From: Pseudomonas viridiflava
GTDB taxonomy: Bacteria; Pseudomonadota; Gammaproteobacteria; Pseudomonadales; Pseudomonadaceae
NCBI RefSeq assembly: GCF_900589395.1
Contig: NZ_UUIS01000018.1
Location: 18,714 to 82,713, forward strand
Direction of reading: 5' to 3'
DNA length: 64,000 bases
The notes beneath the pieces were generated by a model. It was not told where the DNA came from. It did not search any database and saw only the letters and a list, made by a program, of their open reading frames with translations. Positions 23,998 through 35,582 of the stretch are shown here, piece after piece. A program made the position numbers and the translations under genes. Position 1 is the first letter of the stretch; every line of letters starts with the position of its first letter.

Positions 23998-25395
23998 CTA
24001 GGCTTCGCACGTTTGAGCGGCTGGCTTGTTGACCAGCCTTTCGAGCGACGCACGATCCAATAGTTTTGAATCAAGTTTGATATAGATAGCTGCTTCTTCG
24101 GTCACGACCACTGCATCGGTCACGCCGGGTACGGACATCAGGCGTTGTGCCAGGCCCGTCTCGCGTTGCGCCTGGTCCGACAGCGGCAGGCGCAGGCTGG
24201 TCACGTAGGGCGGCTCGCGCATGGTCATGGCGACGATCAACCAGACGCCGGCCATGGCCGCACACCCGAGGAATACCACGTCCAGGCCACCTTGCTGGTA
24301 CAGCCAGCCGCCCAGGATGCCTCCGAGCGCCGAGCCGAGGAACTGGCTGGTGGAGTACACCCCCATGGCCGTCCCTTTGCCGCCTGCTGGCGCCACTTTG
24401 CTGATCAGTGATGGCAGCGTGGCTTCGAGCAGGTTGAACGCGGTGAAGAATACCACGCTGCCGATCACCAGAGTCCGCAGCGTGTCGCCAAAAGCCCAGA
24501 AGTATATTTCAGAGAGCATCAGAACCGCGACCGCGCCCAGCAGCACGCGCTTCATCCGGCGCTTCTTCTCGCCATAGATGATGAACGGAATCATCGCGAA
24601 GAACGACACCAGCAGCGCGGTCAGGTACACCCACCAGTGCTGCTCCTTGGGCAGGCCGGCCCTTTCGACCAGCGCCAGCGGCAAGGCGACGAAACTGGAC
24701 ATGAGCATGGCATGCAGCACGAAGATGCCCACATCCAGGCGCAGCAGGTCAGGATGGCGCAGTGTCGCCCCCAGGGCCTGCTTGTCGACGCCCGACTCAC
24801 GGTGCATCAAGGGGCCACCGGCCTTGGGCACGACGAAGGCAACGATCAGGATGCCCAGCAAGGCCATCCCGCCAGTGGCCAGGAACAGCCCTGACAGGCC
24901 GAAGGCGCTGGTGAGCAACGGGCCGATGACCATGGCGATGGCGAACGACAGACCGATGGTCATGCCGATCATGGCCATGGCCTTGGTGCGGTGCTGCTCG
25001 CGGGTCAGGTCCGACAGCAAGGCCATCACGGCTGCCGAAATGGCGCCCGCCCCTTGCAGCACACGGCCCAGGATCACACCCTCGATCGAATGTGCGTTGG
25101 CGGCCACCACGCTGCCGATGGCAAAGATCAGCAAGCCCAGGTAGATCACCGGGCGCCGGCCGATGCGGTCGGAGATGAAACCCAGCGGGATCTGCAGGAT
25201 GGCCTGGGTCAGGCCGTAGGCGCCGATGGCCAGGCCGATCAGCGCAGGCGTAGCGCCAGCCAGGTCCATGCCGTAGGTCGACAGGACCGGCAGGACCATG
25301 AACATGCCAAGCATACGGAACGCAAACACCAGCGCCAGCCCACCGGCGGCGCGGGTCTCGACGCCGCTCATGCGTTCGCTATGGGGATCTTGCAT
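23998..25395 (-). CDS. YajR-like MFS transporter with C-terminal YAM domain
   Basis: A 465-residue carrier with twelve predicted membrane helices and the MFS motif [13 protein letters not shown] between helices 2 and 3. After the last helix (about residue 395) comes a small soluble domain ([38 protein letters not shown]) with the beta-alpha-beta pattern of the HMA-like YAM domain known from E. coli YajR. The substrate is unknown. GAGG lies eleven bases before ATG 25395. It is divergent from uvrA and upstream of ssb. Confidence 0.93.
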   Translation of the reverse strand: MQDPHSERMSGVETRAAGGLALVFAFRMLGMFMVLPVLSTYGMDLAGATPALIGLAIGAYGLTQAILQIPLGFISDRIGRRPVIYLGLLIFAIGSVVAANAHSIEGVILGRVLQGAGAISAAVMALLSDLTREQHRTKAMAMIGMTIGLSFAIAMVIGPLLTSAFGLSGLFLATGGMALLGILIVAFVVPKAGGPLMHRESGVDKQALGATLRHPDLLRLDVGIFVLHAMLMSSFVALPLALVERAGLPKEQHWWVYLTALLVSFFAMIPFIIYGEKKRRMKRVLLGAVAVLMLSEIYFWAFGDTLRTLVIGSVVFFTAFNLLEATLPSLISKVAPAGGKGTAMGVYSTSQFLGSALGGILGGWLYQQGGLDVVFLGCAAMAGVWLIVAMTMREPPYVTSLRLPLSDQAQRETGLAQRLMSVPGVTDAVVVTEEAAIYIKLDSKLLDRASLERLVNKPAAQTCEA

Positions 25396-25463
25396 GGAAA
25401 AACCTCGTGTGAACCGGCGGCGATTCTACCAGTCCCATCGTCATACAGCACATACGCGGCGCT

Positions 25464-25493
25464 TTGCCGCGCATTGTAATGCAGCCGTATACT
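25464..25493 (+). promoter_or_regulatory. Candidate sigma-70 promoter of uvrA
   Basis: TTGCCG (25464-25469) and TATACT (25488-25493) are 18 bases apart and lie 31 bases before the uvrA GTG. The -10 box is good and the -35 moderate. No LexA box (CTG-N10-CAG) is seen nearby. Confidence 0.45.
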
Positions 25494-25524
25494 CCGTCGT
25501 TTATGCCCGCCAAGCGAGGCCGCA

Positions 25525-28359
25525 GTGGACAAAATCCTGATTCGTGGGGCTCGGACCCACAACCTGAAGAACATCGACCTGACCCTTCCTCGCGATAAGC
25601 TGATTGTCATTACCGGACTTTCAGGCTCGGGCAAGTCGTCGCTGGCATTCGACACCCTCTATGCCGAGGGCCAACGCCGCTACGTCGAATCACTGTCGGC
25701 GTACGCCCGCCAGTTCCTTTCGATGATGGAAAAACCCGACGTCGACACCATCGAAGGTTTGTCGCCGGCGATTTCCATCGAACAGAAGTCGACTTCGCAC
25801 AACCCGCGCTCCACCGTCGGCACCATCACCGAAATCTACGACTACCTGCGCCTGCTGTATGCGCGGGTCGGCCAGCCGCGCTGCCCGGATCATGATATTC
25901 CGCTTGAAGCACAGACGGTCAGCCAGATGGTCGACCTGGTACTGGCGCAACCCGAAGGTCGCCGGCTGATGCTGCTGGCCCCCGTGGTGCGCGAGCGCAA
26001 GGGCGAGCACCTGTCGGTGTTCGAGGAACTGCGCGCCCAAGGGTTCGTGCGGGCCCGGATCAACGGCAAGCTGTACGAGCTTGACGAAGTGCCGAAGCTG
26101 GATAAACAGAAGAAGCACTCCATCGATGTGGTGGTCGACCGCTTCAAAGTGCGCAACGACCTGCAACAACGCCTGGCGGAATCTTTCGAGACCGCCTTGC
26201 AGCTGGCCGATGGCATCGCCTGGGTCGCGCCGATGGACGACGAGCCGGGCGAAGAAATGATTTTTTCGGCGCGCTTTGCCTGCCCGATCTGTGGTCACGC
26301 GATCAGCGAGCTGGAGCCCAAGCTGTTTTCGTTCAACAACCCGGCCGGCGCCTGCCCGACCTGCGACGGCCTGGGCGTGAAGCAGTTCTTCGACGTCAAG
26401 CGACTGGTCAATGCCGAGCTGACCCTGGCCGAAGGGGCGATACGCGGCTGGGACCGGCGCAATGTGTATTACTTCCAGATGCTCGGCTCGCTGGCGCAAC
26501 ACTACGGCTTCAGCCTGGACGAGCCGTTCAAGCTGTTGCCCGCCGACATCCAGAAGGTCCTGCTGCACGGCAGCGGCAGCCACAGTGTGGAATTTCGCTA
26601 CCTCAACGACCGCGGCGACATCGTCAAGCGTGCGCATGCGTTCGAAGGCATCGTGCCGAACCTGGAGCGCCGCTACCGTGAGACCGAGTCGAGCAGCGTG
26701 CGCGAGGAACTGGCCAAGCTGCTCAGCACGCAGGCCTGCCCGGATTGCCGCGGCACCCGCCTGCGCCGTGAGGCGCGGCATGTGTGGGTCGGTGACAAGA
26801 CCCTGCCGGCCGTCACCGGCCTGCCGATCGGCGATGCCACCGAGTACTTTGCCGGCCTGACCCTGACCGGACGTCGTGGCGAGATTGCGGCCAAGATCCT
26901 CAAGGAAATCTGCGAGCGCCTGCAGTTTCTGGTCAACGTCGGCCTGGACTACCTGACCCTGGACCGCAGCGCCGACACCCTGTCGGGCGGCGAGGCCCAG
27001 CGCATTCGCCTGGCCAGCCAGATCGGCGCGGGCCTGGTGGGCGTCATGTACATTCTCGACGAGCCCTCCATCGGCCTACACCAGCGCGACAATGACCGCC
27101 TGCTGGGCACGCTCAAGCACCTGCGCGACATCGGCAATACCGTGATCGTGGTCGAGCACGATGAGGACGCTATCCGTCTGGCCGACTATGTGGTGGACAT
27201 CGGCCCTGGCGCCGGCGTGCACGGCGGACAGATCGTGGCCGAGGGCACACCCGATGAGGTCATGAACCATCCCGACTCGCTGACCGGCAAGTACCTGTCG
27301 GGCCGGGTGAAGATTGCCGTGCCGGCCAAGCGCACGCCACGCAACAAGAAGCTGTCGCTGACGCTCAAGGGGGCGCGCGGCAACAACCTGCGCAATGTGA
27401 ACCTGGAAATCCCCATTGGCCTGCTGACCTGCGTCACCGGCGTTTCCGGGTCGGGCAAGTCGACGCTGATCAACAACACGTTGTTCCCGCTCAGTGCCAC
27501 GGCGCTCAATGGTGCCACCACGCTGGAAGCCTCGGCGCATGACAGCATCAATGGCCTGCAACACCTGGACAAGGTGGTGGACATCGATCAAAGCCCGATC
27601 GGTCGCACGCCACGCTCCAACCCGGCGACCTATACCGGGCTGTTCACACCAATCCGCGAGCTGTTTTCCGGGGTTCCTGAGTCGCGCTCGCGTGGTTACG
27701 GGCCTGGGCGTTTCTCCTTCAACGTCAAGGGTGGGCGCTGCGAAGCGTGCCAGGGCGATGGCCTGATCAAGGTCGAGATGCACTTTCTGCCGGACATCTA
27801 CGTGCCGTGTGATGTGTGCAAGAGCAAGCGCTACAACCGCGAGACGCTGGAGATCAAGTACAAGGGCAAGAACATCCACGAGGTGCTGGAAATGACCATC
27901 GAGGACGCCCGCGGCTTTTTCGAGGCCGTTCCGGCTCTGGCGCGCAAACTGCAGACGCTGATGGATGTGGGGCTGTCGTATATCAAGCTGGGCCAGTCGG
28001 CGACCACGCTGTCGGGTGGTGAAGCGCAACGGGTCAAGCTCTCGCGCGAGCTGTCCAAGCGCGATACCGGCAAGACCCTGTATATCCTCGACGAGCCGAC
28101 GACGGGTCTGCACTTTGCCGATATCCAGCAGCTGCTCGACGTCTTGCATCGCCTGCGCGACCACGGCAATACGGTGGTGGTGATCGAGCACAACCTGGAT
28201 GTGATCAAGACCGCCGACTGGCTGGTGGACCTGGGCCCTGAAGGCGGCTCACGCGGCGGGCAGATCATTGCGGTCGGCACGCCCGAGCAAGTGGCCGAGA
28301 TGGAGCAATCCTATACCGGGCACTATCTCAAGCCGTTGCTGGAGCGCGATCGAGCCTGA
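25525..28359 (+). CDS. uvrA: Excinuclease ABC subunit A
   Basis: UvrA recognises bulky DNA lesions and loads UvrB in nucleotide excision repair. The 944-residue protein has two ABC ATPase modules: Walker [10 protein letters not shown] (31-39) and [10 protein letters not shown] (about 640), with signatures [12 protein letters not shown] and [12 protein letters not shown]. Zinc cysteines are [14 protein letters not shown] in the first half and [17 protein letters not shown] in the second. GTG 25525 gives the conserved [14 protein letters not shown]. It is monocistronic, ended by the terminator at 28373-28408. Confidence 0.98.
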   Translation: MDKILIRGARTHNLKNIDLTLPRDKLIVITGLSGSGKSSLAFDTLYAEGQRRYVESLSAYARQFLSMMEKPDVDTIEGLSPAISIEQKSTSHNPRSTVGTITEIYDYLRLLYARVGQPRCPDHDIPLEAQTVSQMVDLVLAQPEGRRLMLLAPVVRERKGEHLSVFEELRAQGFVRARINGKLYELDEVPKLDKQKKHSIDVVVDRFKVRNDLQQRLAESFETALQLADGIAWVAPMDDEPGEEMIFSARFACPICGHAISELEPKLFSFNNPAGACPTCDGLGVKQFFDVKRLVNAELTLAEGAIRGWDRRNVYYFQMLGSLAQHYGFSLDEPFKLLPADIQKVLLHGSGSHSVEFRYLNDRGDIVKRAHAFEGIVPNLERRYRETESSSVREELAKLLSTQACPDCRGTRLRREARHVWVGDKTLPAVTGLPIGDATEYFAGLTLTGRRGEIAAKILKEICERLQFLVNVGLDYLTLDRSADTLSGGEAQRIRLASQIGAGLVGVMYILDEPSIGLHQRDNDRLLGTLKHLRDIGNTVIVVEHDEDAIRLADYVVDIGPGAGVHGGQIVAEGTPDEVMNHPDSLTGKYLSGRVKIAVPAKRTPRNKKLSLTLKGARGNNLRNVNLEIPIGLLTCVTGVSGSGKSTLINNTLFPLSATALNGATTLEASAHDSINGLQHLDKVVDIDQSPIGRTPRSNPATYTGLFTPIRELFSGVPESRSRGYGPGRFSFNVKGGRCEACQGDGLIKVEMHFLPDIYVPCDVCKSKRYNRETLEIKYKGKNIHEVLEMTIEDARGFFEAVPALARKLQTLMDVGLSYIKLGQSATTLSGGEAQRVKLSRELSKRDTGKTLYILDEPTTGLHFADIQQLLDVLHRLRDHGNTVVVIEHNLDVIKTADWLVDLGPEGGSRGGQIIAVGTPEQVAEMEQSYTGHYLKPLLERDRA

Positions 28360-28372
28360 GTCAGCGCCATGA

Positions 28373-28408
28373 AAAAAGCCCCTGACACAGGTCGTGCAGG
28401 GGCTTTTT
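28373..28408 (+). terminator. Intrinsic terminator between uvrA and the ferritin
   Basis: AAAAAGCCCCTG (28373-28384) pairs with CAGGGGCTTTTT (28397-28408), giving a U-run in both directions. It ends uvrA and the convergent ferritin gene. Confidence 0.93.
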
Positions 28409-28422
28409 AATGAGCGTTTGAA

Positions 28423-28887
28423 TCAGAACTGCGATTGCAGGTAATTCTGCAGGCCGATGGACTTGATCAGGCCCATCTGCTGCTCCAGCCAGTAGGTATG
28501 GTCTTCCTCGGTGTCGGCCAGCTGGGCGCGCAGGATGTCACGGCTGATGTAGTCGCCATGCTGCTCACACAGGGCGATGCCGGTGCACAGGGCGGCACGG
28601 ACCTTGTACTCCAGGCGCAGGTCACTGGCGAGCATCTCAGGCACCGTGGTGCCGACGTCCAGATCGTCCGGACGCATGCGTGGCGTGCCCTCGAGCATCA
28701 GAATACGACGGATCAGCGCGTCGGCGTGCTGGCCCTCTTCTTCCATCTCGTGATTGATGCGCTCGTAGAGCTTGGCGAAACCCCAATCTTCATACATGCG
28801 CGAGTGGATGAAATATTGGTCGCGGGCAGCGAGCTCGCCGGTGAGCAACGTGTTGAGATAATCGATTACGTCTGGGTGGCCTTGCAT
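28423..28887 (-). CDS. ftnA: Bacterial ferritin FtnA (annotated as bacterioferritin, lacks heme Met52)
   Basis: A 154-residue four-helix iron-storage protein with ferroxidase ligands E18, E51, H54 and the later ED and H in EEDHTYWLE. It looks like bacterioferritin, but residue 52, the heme-ligand methionine of E. coli Bfr, is Gly here ([13 protein letters not shown]). P. aeruginosa FtnA, next to katA, likewise lacks this Met, so ftnA is the better name. ATG 28887 gives [11 protein letters not shown]. The katA-ferritin pairing links iron storage with peroxide defence. A terminator separates the two genes, so they are transcribed separately. Confidence 0.93.
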   Translation of the reverse strand: MQGHPDVIDYLNTLLTGELAARDQYFIHSRMYEDWGFAKLYERINHEMEEEGQHADALIRRILMLEGTPRMRPDDLDVGTTVPEMLASDLRLEYKVRAALCTGIALCEQHGDYISRDILRAQLADTEEDHTYWLEQQMGLIKSIGLQNYLQSQF

Positions 28888-29000
28888 CGCCGTCCATCTC
28901 CTACTGAAAGGCTGTATTTTGAACCAACGCTTGGCTCAGGTCACGGCCGCTGACGCAACAATTCGATAAAAAGCCGCGAAAATCGGTCATCCAGATGCGA

Positions 29001-29022
29001 AAAACCGCCCAAATGCGGGCGG
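29001..29022 (-). terminator. Intrinsic terminator after katA
   Basis: AACCGCCC (29003-29010) and GGGCGGTT (29015-29022) form an 8-bp stem with a GC-rich four-base loop. On the minus strand it is followed by TTTTCGC. Confidence 0.85.
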
Positions 29023-29041
29023 TTCTGTTTATCACTACGAC

Positions 29042-30490
29042 TTAGCTCAAGGTTACGCCCAATGCGTTGGCAACACCTTGACCATAAGCGGCATCGGCCT
29101 TGAAGAAATGCTGCAACTGTCGCTGCACCACATCATCACTGACCCCGGCCATGGCGCCGGCAATATTGCTGATCAGCAAGGCTTTCTGCTCAGCGCTCAT
29201 CAGATTGAACAGCTTGCCGGCATGGCTGTAGTAATCGGTGTCTTCGCGGTGATCGTGGCGATCGGCGGTCCCGCTGAGCGAGAGTGCCGGCTCAGCATAG
29301 CGAGGTGCCTGCTTGGGCGCATCGGCGTAGCTGTTAGGCTCGTAGTTCGGCGCAGCTCCACCGTTGTCGCCCAGTGCCATGGCACCGTCGCGCTGATAGG
29401 TGTGCACAGGGCTCAGCGAGGCATTGATCGGCAGGTGCTGGTGATTGGTGCCAACACGGTAGCGATGTGCATCGGCATAAGCGAACACACGGCCTTGCAG
29501 CATCCGGTCCGGGGACAGGCCGACGCCAGGCACCATGTTGCTCGGACCAAATGCCGCCTGTTCGACCTCGGCGAAATAGTTGAGCGGGTTGCGGTTGAGC
29601 TCCAGCTCGCCGACTTCGATCAGCGGGAATTCCTTTTGCGACCAGGTCTTGGTCACGTCGAACGGATTCTCATAGTGATTGGCGGCCTGCTCTTCGGTCA
29701 TGAGCTGGATGCACACCTGCCACTTCGGAAAGTCACCGCGCTCGATGGCACCAAACAGGTCACGCTGGGCGTAATCCGGATCAGTACCGGCCAGGCGTGC
29801 GGCTTCGGCCGGTGGCAGGTTCTTGATGCCTTGCCGGGTCTTGTAGTGCCATTTGACCCAGTGACGCTCACCGGCCGCATTGATCAGGCTGTAGGTGTGA
29901 CTGCCGAAGCCATGCATATGGCGATAGCCATCCGGGATGCCACGGTCCGAGAACAGGATGGTGACCTGGTGCAGAGCCTCGGGCGAATGCGACCAGAAGT
30001 CCCACATCATCTGCGCACTTTTCAGATTGCTTTGCGGCAGGCGCTTCTGGGTGTGGATAAAGTCGGGGAATTTCATCGGGTCGCGGATAAAAAACACCGG
30101 GGTGTTGTTGCCGACGATGTCCCAGTTACCTTCTTCGGTGTAGAACTTGAGCGCAAAACCACGTGGATCACGTTCGGTGTCTGCCGAGCCCCGCTCGCCG
30201 CCTACGGTCGAAAAGCGCAGGAAGATCGGCGTCTGCTTGCCAATCGACTCAAAGAGCCTGGCGCTGCTGTACGAGGTAATGTCGCGCGTGACAGTAAAAG
30301 TGCCGTGCGCACCGGAGCCCTTGGCATGCACGCGACGCTCAGGGATGTTTTCACGGTTGAAATGGGCCAGTTTCTCGATCAGATGAAAGTCTTCAAGCAG
30401 CAATGGGCCGCGAGGACCTGCGGAGCGAGAGTTCTGGTTATCGGCAACGGGAGCGCCGCTGGCGGTGGTAAGCGTTTTATTCTGGCTCAT
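29042..30490 (-). CDS. katA: Catalase (small-subunit clade, heme)
   Basis: KatA splits hydrogen peroxide. The 482-residue monofunctional catalase has the distal His55 in [12 protein letters not shown], the distal Asn in [11 protein letters not shown] and the proximal heme Tyr in the motif [14 protein letters not shown]. Length fits clade 3 small-subunit enzymes with bound NADPH. ATG 30490 begins [12 protein letters not shown]. It lies just downstream of rplQ behind a terminator, and the 135-base upstream region should carry its own promoter. An OxyR site is expected but I could not identify one with confidence. Confidence 0.97.
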   Translation of the reverse strand: MSQNKTLTTASGAPVADNQNSRSAGPRGPLLLEDFHLIEKLAHFNRENIPERRVHAKGSGAHGTFTVTRDITSYSSARLFESIGKQTPIFLRFSTVGGERGSADTERDPRGFALKFYTEEGNWDIVGNNTPVFFIRDPMKFPDFIHTQKRLPQSNLKSAQMMWDFWSHSPEALHQVTILFSDRGIPDGYRHMHGFGSHTYSLINAAGERHWVKWHYKTRQGIKNLPPAEAARLAGTDPDYAQRDLFGAIERGDFPKWQVCIQLMTEEQAANHYENPFDVTKTWSQKEFPLIEVGELELNRNPLNYFAEVEQAAFGPSNMVPGVGLSPDRMLQGRVFAYADAHRYRVGTNHQHLPINASLSPVHTYQRDGAMALGDNGGAAPNYEPNSYADAPKQAPRYAEPALSLSGTADRHDHREDTDYYSHAGKLFNLMSAEQKALLISNIAGAMAGVSDDVVQRQLQHFFKADAAYGQGVANALGVTLS

Positions 30491-30622
30491 TATTCATATC
30501 CCTCAGGCTCGATGCAGCCGGCTAATCGGCACGAGGCAGAGTATCGTCCAAAATCTTTACAACGGTAAATTGATTGATTGTTAAATGTTGATAGGCAGAA
30601 GCAATAGCCGTTTACAGGCAAC

Positions 30623-30648
30623 AAAAAACCGGGCGCTGGGCCCGGTTT
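30623..30648 (-). terminator. Intrinsic terminator of the alpha operon after rplQ
   Basis: AAACCGGGC (30626-30634) pairs with GCCCGGTTT (30640-30648). On the minus strand the stem is followed by TTTTTTG, a strong terminator 22 bases after the rplQ stop. Confidence 0.92.
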
Positions 30649-30669
30649 CATGTGAATCAGACTGACGTC

Positions 30670-31056
30670 TTATTCAGCAGCTTCTACAGCACCGCCGACA
30701 GGACGATCAACCAGCTCGACGTACGCCATAGGCGCGTTGTCGCCAGCGCGGAAACCGCACTTCAGGATACGCAGGTAGCCGCCCTGACGGGTGGCGTAGC
30801 GCTTGCCCAGATCGTTGAACAGCTTGCCGACCATTTCTTTCGAACGGGTACGGTCAAAAGCCAGACGGCGATTGGCAACGCTGTCTACCTTGGCCAGAGT
30901 GATCAGCGGCTCGGCAACGCGGCGCAGTTCCTTGGCTTTCGGCAGGGTAGTCTTGATCAGCTCGTGCTCGAACAGCGACACCGCCATGTTCTGGAACATG
31001 GCTTTGCGGTGGGAGCTGGTACGGCTCAGGTGACGTCCACTTTTACGATGACGCAT
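30670..31056 (-). CDS. rplQ: 50S ribosomal protein L17
   Basis: L17 sits near the exit of the peptide tunnel of the large subunit. The 128-residue protein starts [20 protein letters not shown] and has the family segment [20 protein letters not shown]; the C-terminal tail GGAVEAAE is typical of pseudomonads. It is the last gene of the alpha operon, 41 bases behind rpoA, followed by the terminator at 30623-30648. Confidence 0.98.
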   Translation of the reverse strand: MRHRKSGRHLSRTSSHRKAMFQNMAVSLFEHELIKTTLPKAKELRRVAEPLITLAKVDSVANRRLAFDRTRSKEMVGKLFNDLGKRYATRQGGYLRILKCGFRAGDNAPMAYVELVDRPVGGAVEAAE

Positions 31057-31097
31057 GGTTCATTCCTTACCAAACTCTCGTTCGGTGATTACGACGA

Positions 31098-32099
31098 TCA
31101 GGCCGTGGCCTTGTCGTCCTTCTTAAGACTTGCCGGCGGCCAGTTGTCGAGGCGCATGCCGAGTGACAGACCACGGGAGGCCAATACGTCCTTGATCTCG
31201 GTCAGGGACTTCTTGCCCAGGTTAGGAGTTTTCAACAGCTCTACTTCGGTGCGCTGAATCAGATCGCCGATGTAGTAGATGTTCTCCGCCTTCAGGCAGT
31301 TGGCCGAACGTACAGTCAGTTCCAAATCGTCAACCGGACGAAGCAGGATCGGATCGATCTCGTCTTCCTGCTCGACTACCACTGGCTCACTGTCACCCTT
31401 GAGGTCGACGAACGCAGCCAACTGCTGTTGCAGGATGGTTGCAGCGCGGCGGATAGCCTCTTCAGGATCCAGGGTACCGTTGGTTTCCAGATCAATAACC
31501 AGCTTGTCCAGGTTGGTACGCTGCTCGACACGGGCGTTTTCCACCACGTAAGCGATACGACGTACCGGACTGAACGAAGAGTCAAGCTGCAAGCGACCAA
31601 TGCTGCGGCTTTCGTCTTCATCGCTCTGACGCGAGTCTGCCGGCTCATAACCACGACCACGAGCTACGGTGAGCTTCATGTTCAGGACGCCATTGGACGC
31701 CAGGTTAGCGATTACGTGATCGGGGTTGACGATCTCGACATCGTGATCCAGCTGAATATCGGCAGCGGTAACCACCCCCGAACCCTTTTTAGACAAGGTC
31801 AGCGTAACTTCGTCTCGACCGTGCAGCTTGATAGCCAGGCCCTTGAGGTTCAACAGGATTTCAATGACATCTTCCTGTACACCTTCGATCGCGCTGTACT
31901 CATGGAGTACACCATCGATCTCGGCCTCGACTACTGCACAGCCGGGCATGGAGGACAACAGAATGCGACGCAGCGCGTTGCCCAGGGTGTGGCCGAAGCC
32001 ACGCTCGAGAGGCTCGAGCGTGATTTTGGCGCGGGTTGGACTGACAACCTGCACATCAATATGGCGGGGTGTCAGGAACTCATTTACCGAACTCTGCAT
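31098..32099 (-). CDS. rpoA: RNA polymerase subunit alpha
   Basis: Alpha dimerises to start assembly of RNA polymerase, and its C-terminal domain binds UP elements and activators. The 333-residue protein has the N-terminal assembly domain ([32 protein letters not shown]), a linker near 235-245 and the CTD with [28 protein letters not shown]. Length is standard for pseudomonads. It lies 22 bases behind rpsD in the alpha operon. Confidence 0.99.
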   Translation of the reverse strand: MQSSVNEFLTPRHIDVQVVSPTRAKITLEPLERGFGHTLGNALRRILLSSMPGCAVVEAEIDGVLHEYSAIEGVQEDVIEILLNLKGLAIKLHGRDEVTLTLSKKGSGVVTAADIQLDHDVEIVNPDHVIANLASNGVLNMKLTVARGRGYEPADSRQSDEDESRSIGRLQLDSSFSPVRRIAYVVENARVEQRTNLDKLVIDLETNGTLDPEEAIRRAATILQQQLAAFVDLKGDSEPVVVEQEDEIDPILLRPVDDLELTVRSANCLKAENIYYIGDLIQRTEVELLKTPNLGKKSLTEIKDVLASRGLSLGMRLDNWPPASLKKDDKATA

Positions 32100-32121
32100 G
32101 GATGCACCTATTTTCTAGCCC

Positions 32122-32742
32122 TTACTTGGAGTAGAGCTCGACAATCAGGCTTTCGTTGATGTCGGCGGATAGATCACTGCGAGCAGGAACGCTTTTGAAA
32201 ACGCCCGATTTCTTCTCAGTGTCTACGTCTACCCATTCTACGCGGCCACGTTGGGCACACAGATCCAGAGCCTGGACAATACGCAGTTGGTTCTTAGCTT
32301 TTTCACGCACAGCAACGACGTCGCCAGCACGTACCTGATACGACGGTACGTTAACGGTCTGGCCGTTTACGCTGATGGACTTGTGCGAAACCAGCTGACG
32401 GGATTCGGCACGCGTCGAGCCGAAGCCCATGCGATATACGACGTTGTCCAGACGGCATTCGAGCAGTTGCAGCAGGTTTTCACCGGTTGCACCTTTCTTG
32501 CTTGCGGCTTGCTTGTAGTAGCCGCTGAACTGACGCTCGAGAACACCGTAGATACGACGTACTTTTTGCTTTTCACGCAGCTGGGTGCCGTAATCGGACT
32601 GACGACCGCGGCGCTGACCGTGGATGCCTGGAGCTGCTTCGATGTTGCACTTGGACTCGAGTGCGCGAACACCGCTCTTCAGAAAGAGGTCGGTGCCTTC
32701 ACGGCGAGCAAGTTTGCATTTTGGACCAATGTAACGAGCCAT
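32122..32742 (-). CDS. rpsD: 30S ribosomal protein S4
   Basis: S4 is a primary 16S rRNA binder and, in E. coli, represses its own operon. The 206-residue protein starts [20 protein letters not shown] and contains the S4 RNA-binding domain ([20 protein letters not shown] ... [18 protein letters not shown]). The zinc-type Cys are mostly absent. It follows rpsK by 18 bases. Confidence 0.99.
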   Translation of the reverse strand: MARYIGPKCKLARREGTDLFLKSGVRALESKCNIEAAPGIHGQRRGRQSDYGTQLREKQKVRRIYGVLERQFSGYYKQAASKKGATGENLLQLLECRLDNVVYRMGFGSTRAESRQLVSHKSISVNGQTVNVPSYQVRAGDVVAVREKAKNQLRIVQALDLCAQRGRVEWVDVDTEKKSGVFKSVPARSDLSADINESLIVELYSK

Positions 32743-32760
32743 TTCTTACAGTCTCCTGGA

Positions 32761-33150
32761 TTACACGCGGCGCTTCTTCGGCGGACGGCACCCGTTGTGC
32801 GGGATTGGCGTCACGTCGGTGATGCTGGCGATCTTATAGCCACAGCCGTTCAATGCACGGACAGCGGACTCACGACCTGGGCCTGGACCCTTGACGTTAA
32901 CGTCGAGGTTCTTCAGACCGTACTCCAGCGCGGCTTGACCAGCACGCTCGGCGGCTACTTGAGCTGCGAACGGGGTGGACTTACGCGAACCACGGAAACC
33001 CGAACCGCCGGAGGTAGCCCAAGACAGCGCGTTACCTTGACGATCGGTGATGGTGACGATGGTGTTGTTAAAAGACGCGTGGATGTGGGCGATGCCATCA
33101 ACCACTGTCTTTTTGACTTTCTTACGAGGACGAGCAGCAGGTTTTGCCAT
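32761..33150 (-). CDS. rpsK: 30S ribosomal protein S11
   Basis: S11 lies on the platform of the small subunit close to mRNA. The 129-residue protein has [20 protein letters not shown] and the C-terminal signature [20 protein letters not shown], ending PPKKRRV. The N-terminus is Lys/Arg-rich. It is 30 bases behind rpsM in the alpha operon. Confidence 0.99.
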   Translation of the reverse strand: MAKPAARPRKKVKKTVVDGIAHIHASFNNTIVTITDRQGNALSWATSGGSGFRGSRKSTPFAAQVAAERAGQAALEYGLKNLDVNVKGPGPGRESAVRALNGCGYKIASITDVTPIPHNGCRPPKKRRV

Positions 33151-33180
33151 GACTATATTCCTGTCGAAACGCTAAAACGA

Positions 33181-33537
33181 TTACTTGCGGATCGGCTTAC
33201 GCGGACCTTTGCGAGTACGTGCGTTGGTCTTGGTACGCTGACCGCGTACTGGCAGACCACGACGATGACGAAGACCGCGGTAGCAGCCCAGGTCCATCAA
33301 GCGTTTGATCTTCATGTTGATTTCGCGACGCAGGTCACCTTCAGTGGTGAGCTTCGCTACTTCGCCACGCAGTTGTTCGATCTGCTCGTCGCTCAGATCC
33401 TTGATCTTTGCGGCCGGGTTGACCCCGGAAACTGCACAGATTTTCTGCGCAGTGGTGCGACCAACACCGTAGATGTAGGTCAGCGAGATAACAGTATGCT
33501 TGTTATCCGGAATGTTAACGCCTGCAATACGGGCCAT
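33181..33537 (-). CDS. rpsM: 30S ribosomal protein S13
   Basis: S13 contacts the large subunit and tRNA in the P site. The 118-residue protein starts [20 protein letters not shown] and ends with the basic [18 protein letters not shown] tail; the central [13 protein letters not shown] is the family signature. It is first in the alpha operon, and 130 bases with a hairpin separate it from rpmJ. Confidence 0.99.
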   Translation of the reverse strand: MARIAGVNIPDNKHTVISLTYIYGVGRTTAQKICAVSGVNPAAKIKDLSDEQIEQLRGEVAKLTTEGDLRREINMKIKRLMDLGCYRGLRHRRGLPVRGQRTKTNARTRKGPRKPIRK

Positions 33538-33625
33538 TCAGTGGAACTCCAGTTGACAGCTACCTACGCCCCGGAAGCCAAGAAATAGGGCGCGAGATAA
33601 TATCGCTGTAGTAACAAATAATCAA

Positions 33626-33649
33626 CCCAGCAGCGCACTAGCTGCTGGG
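33626..33649 (-). terminator. Hairpin between rpmJ and rpsM, possible attenuator
   Basis: CCCAGCAGC (33626-33634) pairs exactly with GCTGCTGGG (33641-33649). On the minus strand TTGATTATTTG follows, a weak U-rich tail. It marks the spc/alpha border and may cause partial termination or act as an RNA-processing site. Confidence 0.55.
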
Positions 33650-33667
33650 CTTAAACACAGCTCACAA

Positions 33668-33784
33668 TCAGCCTTGGCGCTGCTTATGACGTGGTTCCGC
33701 GCTGCAAATTACTCGAACGACACCTTCGCGGCGAATAATCTTGCAGTTGCGGCACAGCTTTTTCACCGATGCACGAACTTTCAT
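33668..33784 (-). CDS. rpmJ: 50S ribosomal protein L36
   Basis: A 38-residue protein starting [11 protein letters not shown] and ending PRHKQRQG, with the zinc-ribbon ligands Cys/Cys/Cys/His ([19 protein letters not shown]), so it is the zinc-binding C+ form. The frame is intact (39 codons, ATG 33784 to TGA 33668). It lies 28 bases behind secY, the usual end of the spc operon. Pseudomonads often encode a second zinc-free paralogue elsewhere; none is in this window. Confidence 0.98.
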
Positions 33785-33812
33785 CACCAACTCCTCGAAC
33801 CTTATGGGTCTC

Positions 33813-35144
33813 TCAGCGCAGCATATTGCCGCCACCGTAGCCCTTCAGGTTGGCTTTCTTCATCAGGGATTCATACTGGTGCGAAACGAGGTGCGATTGT
33901 ACTTGCGACATGAAGTCCATCACAACCACGACCACGATCAGCAACGAGGTCCCGCCAAGGTAGAACGGAACGTTGGCCGCGACCACCAGGAACTGGGGAA
34001 GCAGGCACACCGCCGTCATATAGAGAGCACCGAACAGGGTCAAACGGGTCAGAACGCCATCAATGTAGCGCGCCGACTGCTCACCTGGACGGATACCCGG
34101 AATAAAGGCACCGGACTTTTTCAGGTTTTCCGCTACGTCTTTCGGATTGAACATCAACGCCGTATAGAAGAAGCAGAAGAAAATGATCCCTGCACTAAAC
34201 AGCAGAATGTTCAACGGCTGACCAGGAGCGATCGACTGCGAGATATCCTGCAGCCAGCCCATACCTTCGGACTGACCAAACCAGGAACCCAGCGAAGCCG
34301 GGAACAGCAAAATGCTGCTTGCGAAAATGGCCGGAATCACACCCGCCATGTTCACTTTCAGCGGCAAGTGGCTGGTCTGCGCAGCAAAGACCTTGCGGCC
34401 CTGCTGACGCTTGGCGTAATGCACAGCGATACGACGCTGGCCACGCTCAATGAACACCACAAAACCGATGATCGCTACAGCCAGCAACCCGATGGCGACC
34501 AACGCGAAAATGTTGATATCGCCCTGACGTGCAGACTCGAAAGACTGCCCGATCGCCCTCGGAAGACCGGCAACAATACCTGCGAAAATCAGCATCGAGA
34601 TACCGTTGCCAACACCGCGCTCGGTAATCTGCTCGCCCAGCCACATCATGAACATCGCCCCCGCCACAAAGGTGGTGACGGCCACGAAGTAGAAGCCGAA
34701 GTCTGCAGAGAACGCAACGCCCTGCCCGGCCAGGCCGACGGACATGCCGACAGCTTGAACCAGGGCCAGGATGACGGTGAGATAGCGGGTGTATTGGCTG
34801 ATCTTGCGACGACCAGCCTCACCTTCCTTCTTCAACTGCTCCAGTTGCGGACTGACGGCAGTCATCAGCTGCATGATGATCGATGCCGAAATATACGGCA
34901 TGATCCCCAGTGCAAAGATGCTCATCCGTTCCAGTGCGCCACCGGAAAACATGTTGAACAAGCTAAGAATGGTCCCCTCATTCTGTCGAAACAGTTCGGC
35001 CAGCCGGTCCGGGTTGATACCTGGCACTGGGATATGCGCACCGATCCGATAGACGATAATCGCCATGAACAGGAAACGCAGTCGAGCCCAGAGTTCGGAC
35101 AACCCGCCTTTGCTGAGCGCTGAGAGAGCACCTTGCTTAGCCAT
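33813..35144 (-). CDS. secY: Preprotein translocase subunit SecY
   Basis: SecY forms the protein-conducting channel of the inner membrane with SecE (encoded at 60545-60913) and SecG. The 443-residue protein has ten membrane helices, the start [18 protein letters not shown], the plug/helix-2 region [14 protein letters not shown] and the helix-10 segment [15 protein letters not shown]. Its ATG directly abuts the rplO stop, keeping membrane protein synthesis in step with the spc ribosomal genes. Confidence 0.99.
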
Positions 35145-35579
35145 TTATTCCTCGAACTTGCCGCCAGCTGCTTCGATAGCCGCACGCGCACCTTTGGTGA
35201 CGGCGATACCCTTGATGGTGACAGCGCGAGTCACTTCGCCCGACAGCATGATTTTCACACGCTGAACGTTCTGGTTGATCACGTTGGCATCTTTCAGGGA
35301 CTGCACGGAAACGATGTCGCCTTCCACTTTAGCCAGCTCGGACAGACGCACTTCTGCGCGGTCCATGGCTTTCAGGGAAACGAAACCGAACTTCGGCAGA
35401 CGACGATGCAGAGGCTGTTGGCCACCCTCGAAGCCCGGAGCGATGGTGCCACCGGAACGGGAGGTCTGACCTTTGTGGCCGCGGCCACCGGTCTTGCCCA
35501 AACCGCTACCGATACCACGGCCCGGACGATGCTTCTCAGGACGGGATCCTGGAGCAGGACTCAGATCATTGAGTTTCAT
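35145..35579 (-). CDS. rplO: 50S ribosomal protein L15
   Basis: L15 is a late assembly protein of the large subunit. The 144-residue protein starts [20 protein letters not shown], with the Gly/Arg-rich region [20 protein letters not shown] and a C-terminal globular part ending [17 protein letters not shown]. It lies three bases after the end of rpmD and immediately before secY. Confidence 0.99.
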   Translation of the reverse strand: MKLNDLSPAPGSRPEKHRPGRGIGSGLGKTGGRGHKGQTSRSGGTIAPGFEGGQQPLHRRLPKFGFVSLKAMDRAEVRLSELAKVEGDIVSVQSLKDANVINQNVQRVKIMLSGEVTRAVTIKGIAVTKGARAAIEAAGGKFEE

Positions 35580-35582
35580 CGA

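Noticed and set aside
25396..25524. LexA (SOS) box before uvrA
   Set aside because: The closest match, CTGTATGACGATGGGACTG, does not have the CTG-N10-CAG spacing.
30491..30669. OxyR site before katA
   Set aside because: The region is AT-rich with suggestive ATAG/CTAT words, but I could not align the four OxyR blocks with correct spacing.
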